Shown one piece after another: positions 28,318 through 37,900 of a DNA stretch of 64,000 nt. The position numbers and the translations under genes are program-made. The DNA is from Thalassospira povalilytica (GTDB lineage Bacteria; Pseudomonadota; Alphaproteobacteria; Rhodospirillales; Thalassospiraceae). The DNA lies in NCBI RefSeq assembly GCF_002844235.1, contig NZ_PGTS01000006.1, positions 124,001 to 188,000 of the forward strand, written 5' to 3'. Below the pieces are notes generated by a model, which saw only the letters and a list, made by a program, of their open reading frames with translations, did not search any database and was not told the origin of the DNA. Numbering within the stretch: the stretch's first letter is position 1; the number at the start of each line of letters is the position of its first letter.

Positions 28318-28363
28318 CCAGACACACATCATTCAAATTTCCGCCCCAACGAAACGACAGAAT

Positions 28364-29500
28364 ATGACCGCAGATATCCAAACAATCGTCATTGGCGCAG
28401 GCGTCGTCGGACTGGCTTGTGCCCGTTCTCTTGCCAATACCGGCCGTGAAGTTCTGATCATTGAACAGCATGATGCAATCGGCACGGAAACAAGTGCGCG
28501 CAACAGCGAAGTCATCCATGCCGGGATCTATTACCCGAAGGACAGCCTGAAAGCCAAACTGTGCATTTCCGGCAAGGAAATGCTGTATCGCTACTGCGCG
28601 GAAAATGGCATCGATCACAAACGCACAGGAAAACTGATCGTTGCCACCGCCAAGGACCAGCTTGATGCGCTTGGCGGAATTGAAAAAAAGGCCCGTGAAA
28701 ATGGCGTGATGGACCTTGTCTGGCTTAGTCAGGAAGAAGCCCTTGAACGTGAACCCGCCCTGAATTGCGTCGGTGCCCTTCACAGCCCGTCCACCGGCAT
28801 CGTTGATTCGCATCAGCTGATGGTGACGTTGCTGGGCGAAGCGGAAAATAACGGTGCCACACTTGCCCTCAATACAAAGGTCACATCAGTTGATCACGCA
28901 AACGGGCTTTACACGGTGACGACCCGTGATGCCGATGGCGAAGAAATGAGCCTGACCTGCGCCGAACTGGTGGTGGCAGGCGGATTGCACAGCCAGACGG
29001 TTGGTCGCAACTTTGCCGGTTTGCCATCCGACACTGTTCCGCCACAACATTATGCACGTGGATGCTACTTTACCCTGTCGGGCAAGGCCCCCTTTTCCAC
29101 CCTGATCTATCCGGCACCTGAACAGGCCGGTCTTGGTATTCATCTGACGCTTGATCTGGGTGGACAGGCGCGGTTTGGTCCGGATGTCACCTGGGTTGAT
29201 CAGCCAAATTACGATGTTCCCGAGGAGCGCCGGTCTGCCTTTGCCGAGGCCATCCGCAAATATTATCCTGACCTCAATGAAGATGCCCTTCAGACCGGTT
29301 ATGCTGGGGTTCGCCCCAAAATTCAGGCCCCCGGCGAAGCCGCCTGCGACTTCATGATCGCTGATGAAAAGGTCCATGGTCTTAATGGACTTGTAATGCT
29401 CTATGGTATTGAATCACCCGGACTGACTGCGTCACTTGCGATCGGCGCCCGGGTAACCGACCTGATGACACAAAAAGGCGACATCCAAGCGGCATCGTGA
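28364..29500 (+). CDS. lhgO: FAD-dependent oxidoreductase, L-2-hydroxyglutarate dehydrogenase-like
   Basis: A 378-residue DAO-fold flavoenzyme. The N-terminal FAD motif is VIGAGVVGLACARSLA, followed by the characteristic SARNSEVIHAGIYYP segment that marks the LhgO/L2HGDH group. GIVDSHQLM and a C-terminal second FAD-binding stretch GIESPGLTASLAIG complete the fold. LhgO oxidises L-2-hydroxyglutarate to 2-oxoglutarate at the membrane. The ATG at 28364 starts right at the FAD strand; an upstream in-frame extension has no homology. Confidence 0.88.
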   Translation: MTADIQTIVIGAGVVGLACARSLANTGREVLIIEQHDAIGTETSARNSEVIHAGIYYPKDSLKAKLCISGKEMLYRYCAENGIDHKRTGKLIVATAKDQLDALGGIEKKARENGVMDLVWLSQEEALEREPALNCVGALHSPSTGIVDSHQLMVTLLGEAENNGATLALNTKVTSVDHANGLYTVTTRDADGEEMSLTCAELVVAGGLHSQTVGRNFAGLPSDTVPPQHYARGCYFTLSGKAPFSTLIYPAPEQAGLGIHLTLDLGGQARFGPDVTWVDQPNYDVPEERRSAFAEAIRKYYPDLNEDALQTGYAGVRPKIQAPGEAACDFMIADEKVHGLNGLVMLYGIESPGLTASLAIGARVTDLMTQKGDIQAAS

Positions 29501-29532
29501 AGCCATTTTGGGCAACCAGCGACGGATAAAGA

Positions 29533-30708
29533 ATGGGAAAAGCACGCCAGAAAAATTCGGTTCGCACACAGGACAGGGCATTGCTGCCAGATGGCCGGCA
29601 TCCTTCATCCACCATGTCGCGACGCCGTTTTCTTGCAAAAAGCATGTTGGGACTTGGCAGCGCCTTGATCGCGTCAAGCCCGCTTGCCCTTCATGCCCAG
29701 CAACTTGAACCATTTACCATTGCCCCGAACAGTCTGAGTTCCGGCCGCGGATCCGGGATTGATACCGGAAAGCCGAAAGTCGAATTCACCGACGAGATGC
29801 GTGACTATGTGATCGCCATCAGTCGTTGGGCAAAAAGCTATCGCAGCGACTTTTCGATTGTCGCGATGAACGGGCTTGAGCTGACCGAATATCTGGAAAC
29901 CACCCTGTTTGCCGCCCGCGGCACCGCAGAACCCGCACGCGATTATTTGCGCGCCCTTGACGGCATCCTGACCGAAGCACCGTTTTTCGGTTATGACAAT
30001 TACGGCGAACCGACCGAGGACGAGGAAAGCAAATATATCCTCGGCTACCTTGAACGGCTGAAATATGAAGGCCTGAAATATCTGGTCGTTGATTATACCG
30101 ACAAACTCGGTGATATGCAGACCGCACGCCAACGACTTTCGGGGCTGGACGCCCTTTATTATGCTGCCCCGCCACCGGGCATGCAGCTTTCAAGTCTTGC
30201 GAAGGTCCCAAGAACTCCGATCAATTCCAACCCGCATGTGGTCGACAATCTGCGTCAGGCCAAAAACTTTGCCATGGTTCTGGACAGCTCGCCTTATGGC
30301 ACCAAAGATGCCTATATCAATGCGCTGGCCCAGACCAATTACGATACGCTGATCATTGATCCGTTCCATCGGGGCACCATCCCGCTGACCTATGATGACA
30401 TGAAGCGCCTGCGCTACAAAAAGACCGGCACACCGCGCACCATCATGGCCTATATCAATGTCGCGACGGCGGAAACATATCGCTATTACTGGCAAAGCAA
30501 CTGGCGCGCCGGTTCCCCGGACTTTGTCGGCGAAGGCAACCTTCTGGCCCGCTGGGGTCAGGAACATCACGTCTATTACTGGAAACGTGAATGGCAAAGC
30601 CTGATTTATGGCAGCGAGAACAGTTATCTTGGCGGCATCATGAAACTGGGCTTTGATGGCGCCCTGCTTGGGGGTCTTGATGAATATGCCTGGTGGCTTG
30701 ATTACTGA
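29533..30708 (+). CDS. Tat-exported TM1410/GH114-like protein
   Basis: 391 residues from the first ATG; an internal ATG at 29614 starts directly at a twin-arginine signal (SRRRFLAKSMLGLGS, cleavage near LHAQ) and may be the true start. The mature part resembles the TM1410 / endo-alpha-1,4-polygalactosaminidase (GH114) barrel: KNFAMVLDSSPY, YDTLIIDPF, RTIMAYINVATAETYRYYW and FDGALLGGLDEY. A polysaccharide-directed role is therefore possible, but no activity can be assigned. Tat export implies folding in the cytoplasm before secretion. Confidence 0.78.
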   Translation: MGKARQKNSVRTQDRALLPDGRHPSSTMSRRRFLAKSMLGLGSALIASSPLALHAQQLEPFTIAPNSLSSGRGSGIDTGKPKVEFTDEMRDYVIAISRWAKSYRSDFSIVAMNGLELTEYLETTLFAARGTAEPARDYLRALDGILTEAPFFGYDNYGEPTEDEESKYILGYLERLKYEGLKYLVVDYTDKLGDMQTARQRLSGLDALYYAAPPPGMQLSSLAKVPRTPINSNPHVVDNLRQAKNFAMVLDSSPYGTKDAYINALAQTNYDTLIIDPFHRGTIPLTYDDMKRLRYKKTGTPRTIMAYINVATAETYRYYWQSNWRAGSPDFVGEGNLLARWGQEHHVYYWKREWQSLIYGSENSYLGGIMKLGFDGALLGGLDEYAWWLDY

Positions 30709-30854
30709 TCCCGTTCTACCGAAAAACGACCTTCACGCATAAATGATCGTATCGTTATGCCTTCGCGACGACTGGCATTTGACGTCCTTGGCGGGCTTGG
30801 GCACTGTAGGGCATTGATAAAATATAATCTGCCTTGCAGAAACAGGAGGCCAAC

Positions 30855-31445
30855 TTGTCCGAACCGATCATCCATTACTTTTTCGTCCAGTCGCCCTGGT
30901 CGTTTTTCGGTTTTCGCCGCGCCGTCGACATTGCCAAAAAACATGGCGTCGACATCATTCACAAGCCCTGCCGTGCGGCAGATGTCTGGGAACATGGTGG
31001 CGGAGTGCCCCTGGCAAAACGACCGAAACCGCGTCAGGAATACCGTTTGGTAGAACTTAAACGCTGGTCGGAATTTCTTGATCTTCCCATCAATCTGCAC
31101 CCCAAATTCTTCCCGGTCGACGAAACCCTGGCCGCGCGGACCATCATTGCAGTCCAGGAAGACGGCAAGGATGTCGCAGACCTGACCGAAACCCTTATGG
31201 GCGACATCTGGCTTCGTGAACGCGACATCACCGATCCGGCGGTTATTCGCGACGCGCTTTCGGCAAGCGGGCTGTCGCTGGAATATCTTGAGAATGCCGA
31301 CCTTCCGGAAATTGCCCGGATTTACGATGACAATTGCCAGACCGCGCGCGATCGCAACATCTTTGGTGTTCCGACCTATTTCGTTGGCAATGAAATGTTC
31401 TGGGGACAGGACCGGCTCGATTTCGTTGACCGCGCCCTTGGCTGA
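30855..31445 (+). CDS. DsbA-fold 2-hydroxychromene-2-carboxylate isomerase-like protein (copy 1), TTG start
   Basis: 196 residues. The TTG at 30855 is chosen because a perfect AGGAGG lies six bases upstream; no in-frame ATG is suitable. HYFFVQSPWSFFG at the N-terminus matches the kappa-GST/HCCA isomerase glutathione site (SPWS), and the C-terminal FGVPTYFVGNEMFWGQDRLDFV is the cis-Pro region of the family. In aromatic degradation the enzyme is glutathione dependent; no naphthalene pathway genes are here, so the substrate is unknown. A TATAAT-like sequence is at 30823-30828. Confidence 0.88.
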   Translation: MSEPIIHYFFVQSPWSFFGFRRAVDIAKKHGVDIIHKPCRAADVWEHGGGVPLAKRPKPRQEYRLVELKRWSEFLDLPINLHPKFFPVDETLAARTIIAVQEDGKDVADLTETLMGDIWLRERDITDPAVIRDALSASGLSLEYLENADLPEIARIYDDNCQTARDRNIFGVPTYFVGNEMFWGQDRLDFVDRALG

Positions 31446-31481
31446 GTCCCGGGCTTGATCGCCTGCGAAAACATCATCCAC

Positions 31482-31526
31482 AAACGAACGGGGCGGGAAA
31501 TTTTCCCGCCCCGTTCGTTTGGTTTT
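31482..31526. terminator. Strong bidirectional terminator
   Basis: Nearly continuous perfect palindrome AAACGAACGGGGCGGGAAA / TTTTCCCGCCCCGTTCGTTT followed by GGTTTTT; A-rich on the left side. Confidence 0.9.
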
Positions 31527-31558
31527 TGATCAGATCAGCAACCAGATTTCTTGTCCCC

Positions 31559-31792
31559 TCAGACAAGGCGTTTGACGTGATCGACAACAAATCCGTCAGA
31601 GGACGGATAGGTGTTTTCGATCATGGCAAGGGCCTTCATCTCGTCGCAAGCTGCAACTTCACGGGTTTGCACATCCGCCCAGCGGTCGTCAAAGATATCG
31701 TGGGAACGGTTTTCCTTGACGCATTCGCGAACGGCCTGGTTGTGCAATTCAACTTCGAAAACGGTCTGGCGATGGTCTGTGAATGCAGACAT
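31559..31792 (-). CDS. Small protein of unknown function
   Basis: 77 residues from the ATG at 31792 (MSAFTDHRQTVFEVEL), which has an AAGGAGA site upstream; a longer frame to 31885 exists but its extra part looks random. Acidic, with HNQAVRECVKENRSHDIFDDRWADVQ and no membrane segment. No family recognised. It stands alone between a terminator and a long noncoding stretch. Confidence 0.6.
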   Translation of the reverse strand: MSAFTDHRQTVFEVELHNQAVRECVKENRSHDIFDDRWADVQTREVAACDEMKALAMIENTYPSSDGFVVDHVKRLV

Positions 31793-32378
31793 TTCCGCCG
31801 ATCTCCTTACTTTTTTGTCCGGCGGCGCCGCCCAGACGCCGTCGTGTCCTGAACCGGGAATCTCAACCACAAGATACCCAACCATCAGCTTACGTTTCGT
31901 GCCTTAACGAGCCGTAAATTGTCCGGTTAATTCGTATTTCACGGTTAATTGCTCCGGTTTCAAGTGCGATTTTGTCATAGCTGCATCTCCGTCAAACGCC
32001 CGGTCAGCGGTGATCAGCGCGCATAGCACGCAAAAAATCGCGACTGGAAAATTGATTGCCACAAATGCAGCTACAATACCGACCGGATCGCGTTTTTTAT
32101 GCGCGATTTCCGATCAAAAAGAATCATATTCCGCCCCCAAATGGGTCACTTCCGCGCGCCGACAACATGCTGCAGCGCACAGGTCGCGAAATAATATTTC
32201 AAAGCAAATGCGCAATGATCATAAAATTCCACGCCATCATCACGCCCCAACCGAAACGTTCTTTTTTGGCTGTTCGATGAATTTGAAATTGATCGGATCG
32301 GCATTGCATCAAACATAAAAGAATAAGCAGGCATAAGCCTGCACCAGAACAATGATGCTGCCAGGAGGCTGCAATAGG
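31793..32378. other. 586-bp region without a supported gene
   Basis: AT-richer than its neighbours. Contains the repeated word CGGTTAATT (about 31925 and 31951) and a GCAGG-CATAAG-CCTGC inverted repeat at 32327-32342 just upstream of the dehydrogenase. Short open frames on both strands have no ribosome binding site or family resemblance. It presumably contains the promoters of the flanking divergent genes. Confidence 0.55.
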
Positions 32379-33437
32379 ATGAACGTCTTTTCCGATACCG
32401 CATTTGATGGCCATGAACAGGTCGTGTTTGCCAGTGACGAAACCACTGGCCTGAAAACCATCATTGCCGTCCACAATACCAATCTTGGTCCGTCGCTTGG
32501 CGGTTGCCGCATGTGGCCCTATGCCAGTGAACAGGAAGCCATTCATGATGTGCTTCGCCTGTCGCGCGGCATGACGTACAAGTCAGCCCTTGCCAACCTT
32601 CCGCTTGGCGGCGGCAAATCCGTAATCATTGGCGACCCGCGCAGCCAGAAGACACCGGAACTGTTCCGCGCCATGGGCCGCGCCGTTGAACAGGTGGGCG
32701 GGCGTTATATCGTCGCCGAAGACGTCGGTACCAGCCCCGAAGACATGGAACAGATCGCAAGCCAGACCAAACATGTCGGCGGCATCAATGACGGTTCCGA
32801 CCCGGCCCGCACCGGTGATCCATCCCCGTTCACGGCCTATGGCGTGTTCATCGGCCTGAAAGAAGCCGCGCGCTTCAAATTCGGCAGCGATGATCTGACC
32901 GGATTGCGGGTTGCCGTTCAGGGCCTTGGCCATGTCGGCTATCACCTGTGTCAGATGCTCCATGATGCGGGGGCCAAACTGATTGTCGCAGACCTGAACA
33001 ATAACAGCGTCACCGCCGCGGTTAATGCCTTTGGCGCCACCGCCGTTTCGGTCGACGATATCCTTGCCACCGAGGCCGATATTCTTGCGCCTTGTGCGCT
33101 GGGCGGGGTGATCAATGACAAGACCATCGAAAAATTGCGGGTCGGCATCATCGCCGGTGCCGCAAATAATCAGCTCGAACATGACCGCCATGGTGACATG
33201 CTGCGCGAAGCCGGCATTCTTTATGCCCCTGATTACGTCATCAATGCCGGTGGCGTGGTAGAAGTCCACTATTGCCGCGAAGGCAAGCCGGCGGCCGAAA
33301 CCAACAAACATATCGAAGACATCGCGATCACCGTGCGCGAAATCTTTGAACGCGCCAAACAGCAAAACCTGTCGACCGGCTTTGTCGCCGACCGCCTGGC
33401 AGAAGAACGTTTTGGTCTGACTCGCAAGGCGGCCTGA
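32379..33437 (+). CDS. Leucine-type (Leu/Phe/Val) amino acid dehydrogenase
   Basis: A 352-residue NAD-dependent dehydrogenase that deaminates branched-chain amino acids to 2-oxo acids. The ATG at 32379 is preceded by AGGAGG; an in-frame ATG at 32352 adds only nine residues. Seen are GPSLGGCRMWPY, the substrate and catalytic lysines in GMTYKSALANLPLGGGKSVI, the Rossmann loop VQGLGHVGYHL and NAGGVVEV. The N- and C-terminal domains are complete. It fits functionally with the liu leucine-degradation operon 8 kb downstream. Leu, Val and Phe preference cannot be separated by eye. Confidence 0.93.
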   Translation: MNVFSDTAFDGHEQVVFASDETTGLKTIIAVHNTNLGPSLGGCRMWPYASEQEAIHDVLRLSRGMTYKSALANLPLGGGKSVIIGDPRSQKTPELFRAMGRAVEQVGGRYIVAEDVGTSPEDMEQIASQTKHVGGINDGSDPARTGDPSPFTAYGVFIGLKEAARFKFGSDDLTGLRVAVQGLGHVGYHLCQMLHDAGAKLIVADLNNNSVTAAVNAFGATAVSVDDILATEADILAPCALGGVINDKTIEKLRVGIIAGAANNQLEHDRHGDMLREAGILYAPDYVINAGGVVEVHYCREGKPAAETNKHIEDIAITVREIFERAKQQNLSTGFVADRLAEERFGLTRKAA

Positions 33438-33473
33438 TCCAGGTAGAACCGTCTGGATCAAACAGGACAAGCC

Positions 33474-33508
33474 AAAAAGGCGAAGCTGTATATGCTTCGC
33501 CTTTTTAA
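33474..33508. terminator. Bidirectional terminator
   Basis: 13-bp perfect stem AAAAAGGCGAAGC / GCTTCGCCTTTTT with a 7-nt loop between the convergent dehydrogenase and bfd genes. Confidence 0.92.
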
Positions 33509-33531
33509 TATAACGATTTGATCAGGCGATC

Positions 33532-33765
33532 TTACTCCGCCGCGATCGGTGCGACGTTCGCGGTTACGGCTGCTGCATCATCGCAATCACAATTGCCGCA
33601 TGTTTTTGCCTGCAACAATTCGGCGCGCATATGACAGGCGCATTTGCCGCATTGTGGGGCACAGCCATGGAAACGGAAAACTTCTGCCGGACGCGAAGCA
33701 CCGCCTTCTTCGGCGGCACGGCGGACGTCTTTTTCCCTTAGCGCGTTGCAGATGCAGACATACAT
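33532..33765 (-). CDS. bfd: Bacterioferritin-associated ferredoxin
   Basis: A 77-residue [2Fe-2S] protein. The four ligand cysteines are C4 and C6 (MYVCICNAL) and the pair in CAPQCGKC near residues 35-42. Bfd reduces iron in bacterioferritin so that it can be released, and is usually made under iron limitation. This one has an added C-terminal tail with three more cysteines (CGNCDCDD) and an Ala/Val-rich end. No ferritin gene is adjacent. No clear ribosome binding site; a GATTGCAATC palindrome (33772-33781) lies just before the start. Confidence 0.9.
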   Translation of the reverse strand: MYVCICNALREKDVRRAAEEGGASRPAEVFRFHGCAPQCGKCACHMRAELLQAKTCGNCDCDDAAAVTANVAPIAAE

Positions 33766-33856
33766 AAGTGCGATTGCAATCAGTTATTAATTACGTGCAC
33801 TCACATCTAAGGTAACTGCGAATAGTTTTCAAACACTTTCGCAAGTTTCAGCGACA

Positions 33857-33895
33857 AAAAATTCCCCGCAGGGTTTAATCTCTGCGGGGAATTTT
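33857..33895 (-). terminator. Terminator after the BON-domain lipoprotein gene
   Basis: AAAATTCCCCGCAG / CTGCGGGGAATTTT perfect stem with a 10-nt loop; T-rich on the minus-strand exit. Confidence 0.85.
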
Positions 33896-33921
33896 CGAAA
33901 AACTGTTTACTTACAGTAAGA

Positions 33922-34551
33922 TCAGGCAACGCTTACATGGCTGACCACGCGCGATACACCTTTGATCCGGCGCACGATCGAAAGCACCTTATTGAGCTCC
34001 TCATCGGTTTGCGCTTCGCCCATGATATAGACGACATTCTGCACAGCCTGCCAACGATAATTGACGGAACTCACACCTTTTTCGGCCAATAACAATGCCT
34101 TAATCTGGCCTTCGATCCAGACGTCGGAAACGGACTGGGTGGCCGAATCCGCCGGCACGGCATTTTTGCCATACTGGTCTTCGGCGCGGTGATAGGCATC
34201 GATGGTTTCCTGATCGGCAATCACCAGATGATCATAGACCGTCTTGATGCGGTTATCCTGTTTGACCAGGGACATCACATCGTAATATTTGCCCTTTGAA
34301 TCAACCATGCCGGTGACCATGACATTCTGTTTCCAGATGTCGATATTCACATCCATCAGATAGGTGTGATCCACTTTGGAAAACTCGCCAAGGATGCCTG
34401 ACTTGATCTGGGTATCAAGCCACTGGTCGTTACCCGTGCGGTCTTCAAGCGGCATTTGAAGCGGTCCACAAGCAGCAAGCGGCGCTGCCAAAACTGCACA
34501 GACCGAAAGCGTCTTCATCACACTGCGCCAGCCTCGGTTAACCTTGATCAT
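33922..34551 (-). CDS. BON-domain lipoprotein
   Basis: 209 residues from the ATG at 34551, chosen for its AAGGAGA site (a longer frame runs to 34617). The signal peptide ends in the lipobox LAAC. Two BON domains follow: about 45-115 (QWLDTQIKSGILGEF, NVMVTGMVDSKGKY) and about 140-209 (VSDVWIEGQIKALLLAE, VVYIMGEAQTDEELNKVLSIV). BON proteins such as DolP and OsmY bind phospholipid and stabilise the envelope. Probably outer-membrane anchored. Single-gene unit with its own terminator. Confidence 0.9.
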   Translation of the reverse strand: MIKVNRGWRSVMKTLSVCAVLAAPLAACGPLQMPLEDRTGNDQWLDTQIKSGILGEFSKVDHTYLMDVNIDIWKQNVMVTGMVDSKGKYYDVMSLVKQDNRIKTVYDHLVIADQETIDAYHRAEDQYGKNAVPADSATQSVSDVWIEGQIKALLLAEKGVSSVNYRWQAVQNVVYIMGEAQTDEELNKVLSIVRRIKGVSRVVSHVSVA

Positions 34552-34982
34552 CAATGTTCTCCTTTTCATGCCTGCCCGGCATGGGTTCAAAAATATCGGG
34601 CGATCCGAATGTGTCACGATCCGTCATCCATTCTGAACAAACGCGACAAACCCTGATCTGTTCCTGTTTTAAAAGCCTGCTGCATCAAATCTGGTTCACC
34701 TTGCCCGGCTTCAGCCGGCCGGTTGTCCAGTGGTTCACACCACCGGTCCGGCCTTGTCCCTGTTGGCCTTCGTTTGATTTCGAACTGGGGCCTATATCGT
34801 GCAAAGTGGATCAGAATTAACGCAACGTGCTTTTGACTCTTTCATCTATTGCAGTGAATTTTGACAAAAAAAAGCCCGCCGCAAATGCGCAGGGCCGCAT
34901 AGTACATAAAATAAAATGAATGAAAGAAAAATGGACCGGAATTTTCATCCCGGTCCATGCATCTGCCACCATCGCAGATGGA
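34552..34982. other. 431-bp region between the BON gene and putA
   Basis: No supported gene. Contains the putA terminator (34931-34958), an A-rich run followed by a weak GCCC/GGGC pairing near 34862-34893, and imperfect CCGG-rich repeats near 34700-34760. The promoter of the BON-domain gene should be at its left end. Confidence 0.55.
34931..34958 (-). terminator. Terminator after putA
   Basis: ATGGACCGG / CCGGTCCAT stem with a 10-nt loop, followed on the minus strand by TTTTTCTTTCATTC. Lies 25 bp beyond the putA stop. Confidence 0.8.
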
Positions 34983-37900
34983 TCAGTTTTCATCCATCGA
35001 CATCAGCGACGCGTTACCACCGGCCGCCGTGGTATTGATGGTGATGGTCTTTTCCGTGGCAAAGCGATGCAGGAAGGCTTCATCAGGAAGCGCACCGTCA
35101 TCTTCGGCACCGCTATCGGAAATCAGCGACAGGATCGCGCCATCGCGCTTTGCCAGAAGCTGTTTGAAGGCCGTAACCCGATCCAGCGGCGCGACACATG
35201 ACACACCGGCGATCGCCCCGTCATACATCGCGCCAAGACCGGTATTGGTACCAACCGATTTGACCAGCTTGTCGGGCAATCCGGCATCGATCACCAGAGC
35301 CGGAATGTCGCCAAGCCACTTCTGATCACCGGCCAGAATAACCGCGTTACCAGCGGCGAGTGCGGCACCAAGATGGCGGATCACGCGGGCGGGTTCGGCA
35401 TTCTTGTCGACCTGCACCAGATAGACACCGCGACCAAGGCAATAAAGGTCGTTGGTTTCACCGGTCGGACCGGGCATTCGTTTGGGTGCAACGAAACCGT
35501 TTTCGGAAACTGCCGCGAAATTGGCGATGTGATGTGCACCAGCAACAAGTTCGGCCTTGCCCGAAGCCTTCAGCTTTGCCGCAAGCTTTTCAAGAATGCG
35601 TACCCGTTCGTTACCATCAACAGCCTGCCAGCTTTCCTGGGCGTTCAGCATGGCGGCATATTCATCAGACGGAATGACATCCTTGACGATGATCGGTGAA
35701 CGGTCATCAAAACCGGCTTCCTGATCGGCATTCCCGGTGACGGCAATCGGCTTGGCGAACCGTTCGACATAGTGCGGACCACCGGCCTTGGGTCCGGTTC
35801 CGGATTTGCCCTGCCCGCCGAACGGCTGAACACCGACCACCGCACCGATCATGTTGCGGTTCACATAGCAGTTGCCAACCCGCAATTTCTGCGAAATCTG
35901 ACGCACGGTGCCGTCAATACGGGAATGGATCCCCATGGTCAGGCCATAGCCCGATGCATTGATCTGATCGAGAACCTTGTCAAGATCACGCGCCTTGTAT
36001 CGGATCACATGCACGACCGGACCAAAGACTTCGCGTTCAAGAACATCAAGCGACGGAATTTCAAAGCAGTGCGGGGCAAAGAACGTGCCGTCCTTGCATT
36101 CCGGCAGAACATCACAGGCATGAAGCAGCTTGGCTTCCTTTTTCATGCGTTCGGCATGCGCTTCAAGGGTCTTGCGCGATTTTTCGTCAATCACCGGACC
36201 GACATCGATATCAAGGAATTTCGGATCGCCGACCCGCAATTCCTTCATCGCGCCAACCAGCATGTGGCACAGCTTGTCTGCGATATCTTCCTGAACAAAC
36301 AGGACACGCAGGGCCGAGCAACGCTGACCTGCCGACTGGAAGCCGGAAATGATCGCGTCCTGCACCACCTGTTCGGGCAAGGCCGTCGAGTCAACGATCA
36401 TCGCATTCTGACCACCGGTTTCCGCAATCAGCGGCAATGGAACGCCCGGACGTTTGGCAAGTGCCTGGTTGATCACCTGTGCGGTTTCGGTCGACCCGGT
36501 AAAGGCCACACCGGCAATACGCGGATCATTGATCAGCTGGTTACCAATAACGCGTCCCGGCCCGGGAAGCAGATTGAACGCTGCACCGGGAATTCCGGCC
36601 TCAAGGATCAACTCGGCGGCACGGGCCGCAACCAGTGATGTCTGCTCAGCCGGCTTGGCAATAACGGCATTCCCCGCGGCAAGGGCCGCAGTCACCTGTC
36701 CAAGGAAGATCGCAAGCGGGAAGTTCCACGGGCTGATACAGACGAACACGCCGCGTCCTTCAAGAACCGTTCCCTCGCGGAAGGTTTCCTCGGCCCGGTT
36801 TGCGTAATAGCGGCAGAAATCAACCGCTTCGCGCACTTCGGCAACGCCATCGGAATAAAGCTTGCCTGCTTCGCGCTGACACAGGGCGATGAACTCGTCC
36901 ATATTGTCTTCAAGCAGATCACCCAGACGACGCAACGCATTCGCCCGCTCAGATGCCGGTGTCTTGTTCCAGATTTCATAGCCCTTGACCGCCACCGCAA
37001 CAGCGGCATCAACATCGGCTTCGGTGGCCTGAACAAGATCACCGACCTTTTCGCCAAGTTTCGCCGGATTGACGACATCAATCGGCGTTCCCGCGACCAG
37101 CTTGCCATCAATCGACGGCGCAGCCGACCAGGTCTTGCGCTGGAATTCTGCAAGCTTGGCATTGAGCGGAAGCAGCTTGTTGGTATCGGTCAGATCAATA
37201 CCGCGCGAATTGACGCGGCCCGCCCCATAAAGATCAACCGGTGCCGGGATCTTCGGATGGGTTTTGCGCGGAAGTGCCGCCATCTTTTCGATCGGATCGG
37301 CGATCATTTCCTCGATCGGAAGCTGCTCGTCCTGGATACGGTTCACGAAGCTTGTATTTGCACCGTTTTCAAGCAGACGACGCACCAGATAGGCCAGAAG
37401 GTCTTCATGGGTGCCGACCGGGGCATAAACGCGGCACGGGACGTTTTCGCCATCCTTGTCGACGATCTGCTCATAAAGGGCTTCGCCCATGCCATGCAGG
37501 CGCTGGAATTCAAACGTGCGGTCATTGCCCGCCATTTCCAGGATCGAGGCAACGGTATGGGCATTGTGGCTTGCGAACTGGCAATAGAATGCATCACGAC
37601 GCGACAGCATCAGCTTTGCACAGGCCAGATAGGAAACGTCGGTCGATGCCTTGCGCGTAAAGCAGGGATAGCCTTCAAACCCGTTTTCCTGACTGAATTT
37701 GACTTCGGTATCCCAATAGGCGCCCTTCACCAGGCGCACCATCATTTTGCGGCCCACCTTGACCGACAGATCAGCAAGCCATTCCAGAACGTAATAGGCC
37801 CGTTTCTGATAGGCCTGCACGGCAAGACCATATCCTTCCCAGCCATCAAGTTCCGGATCGGCAAACACCGCCCCGATCACATCAAGTGACAGGTCAAGAC

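Noticed and set aside
32010-32318. 102-codon open frame upstream of the leucine dehydrogenase
   Set aside because: No ribosome binding site, no similarity, His/Ser-rich random-looking sequence.
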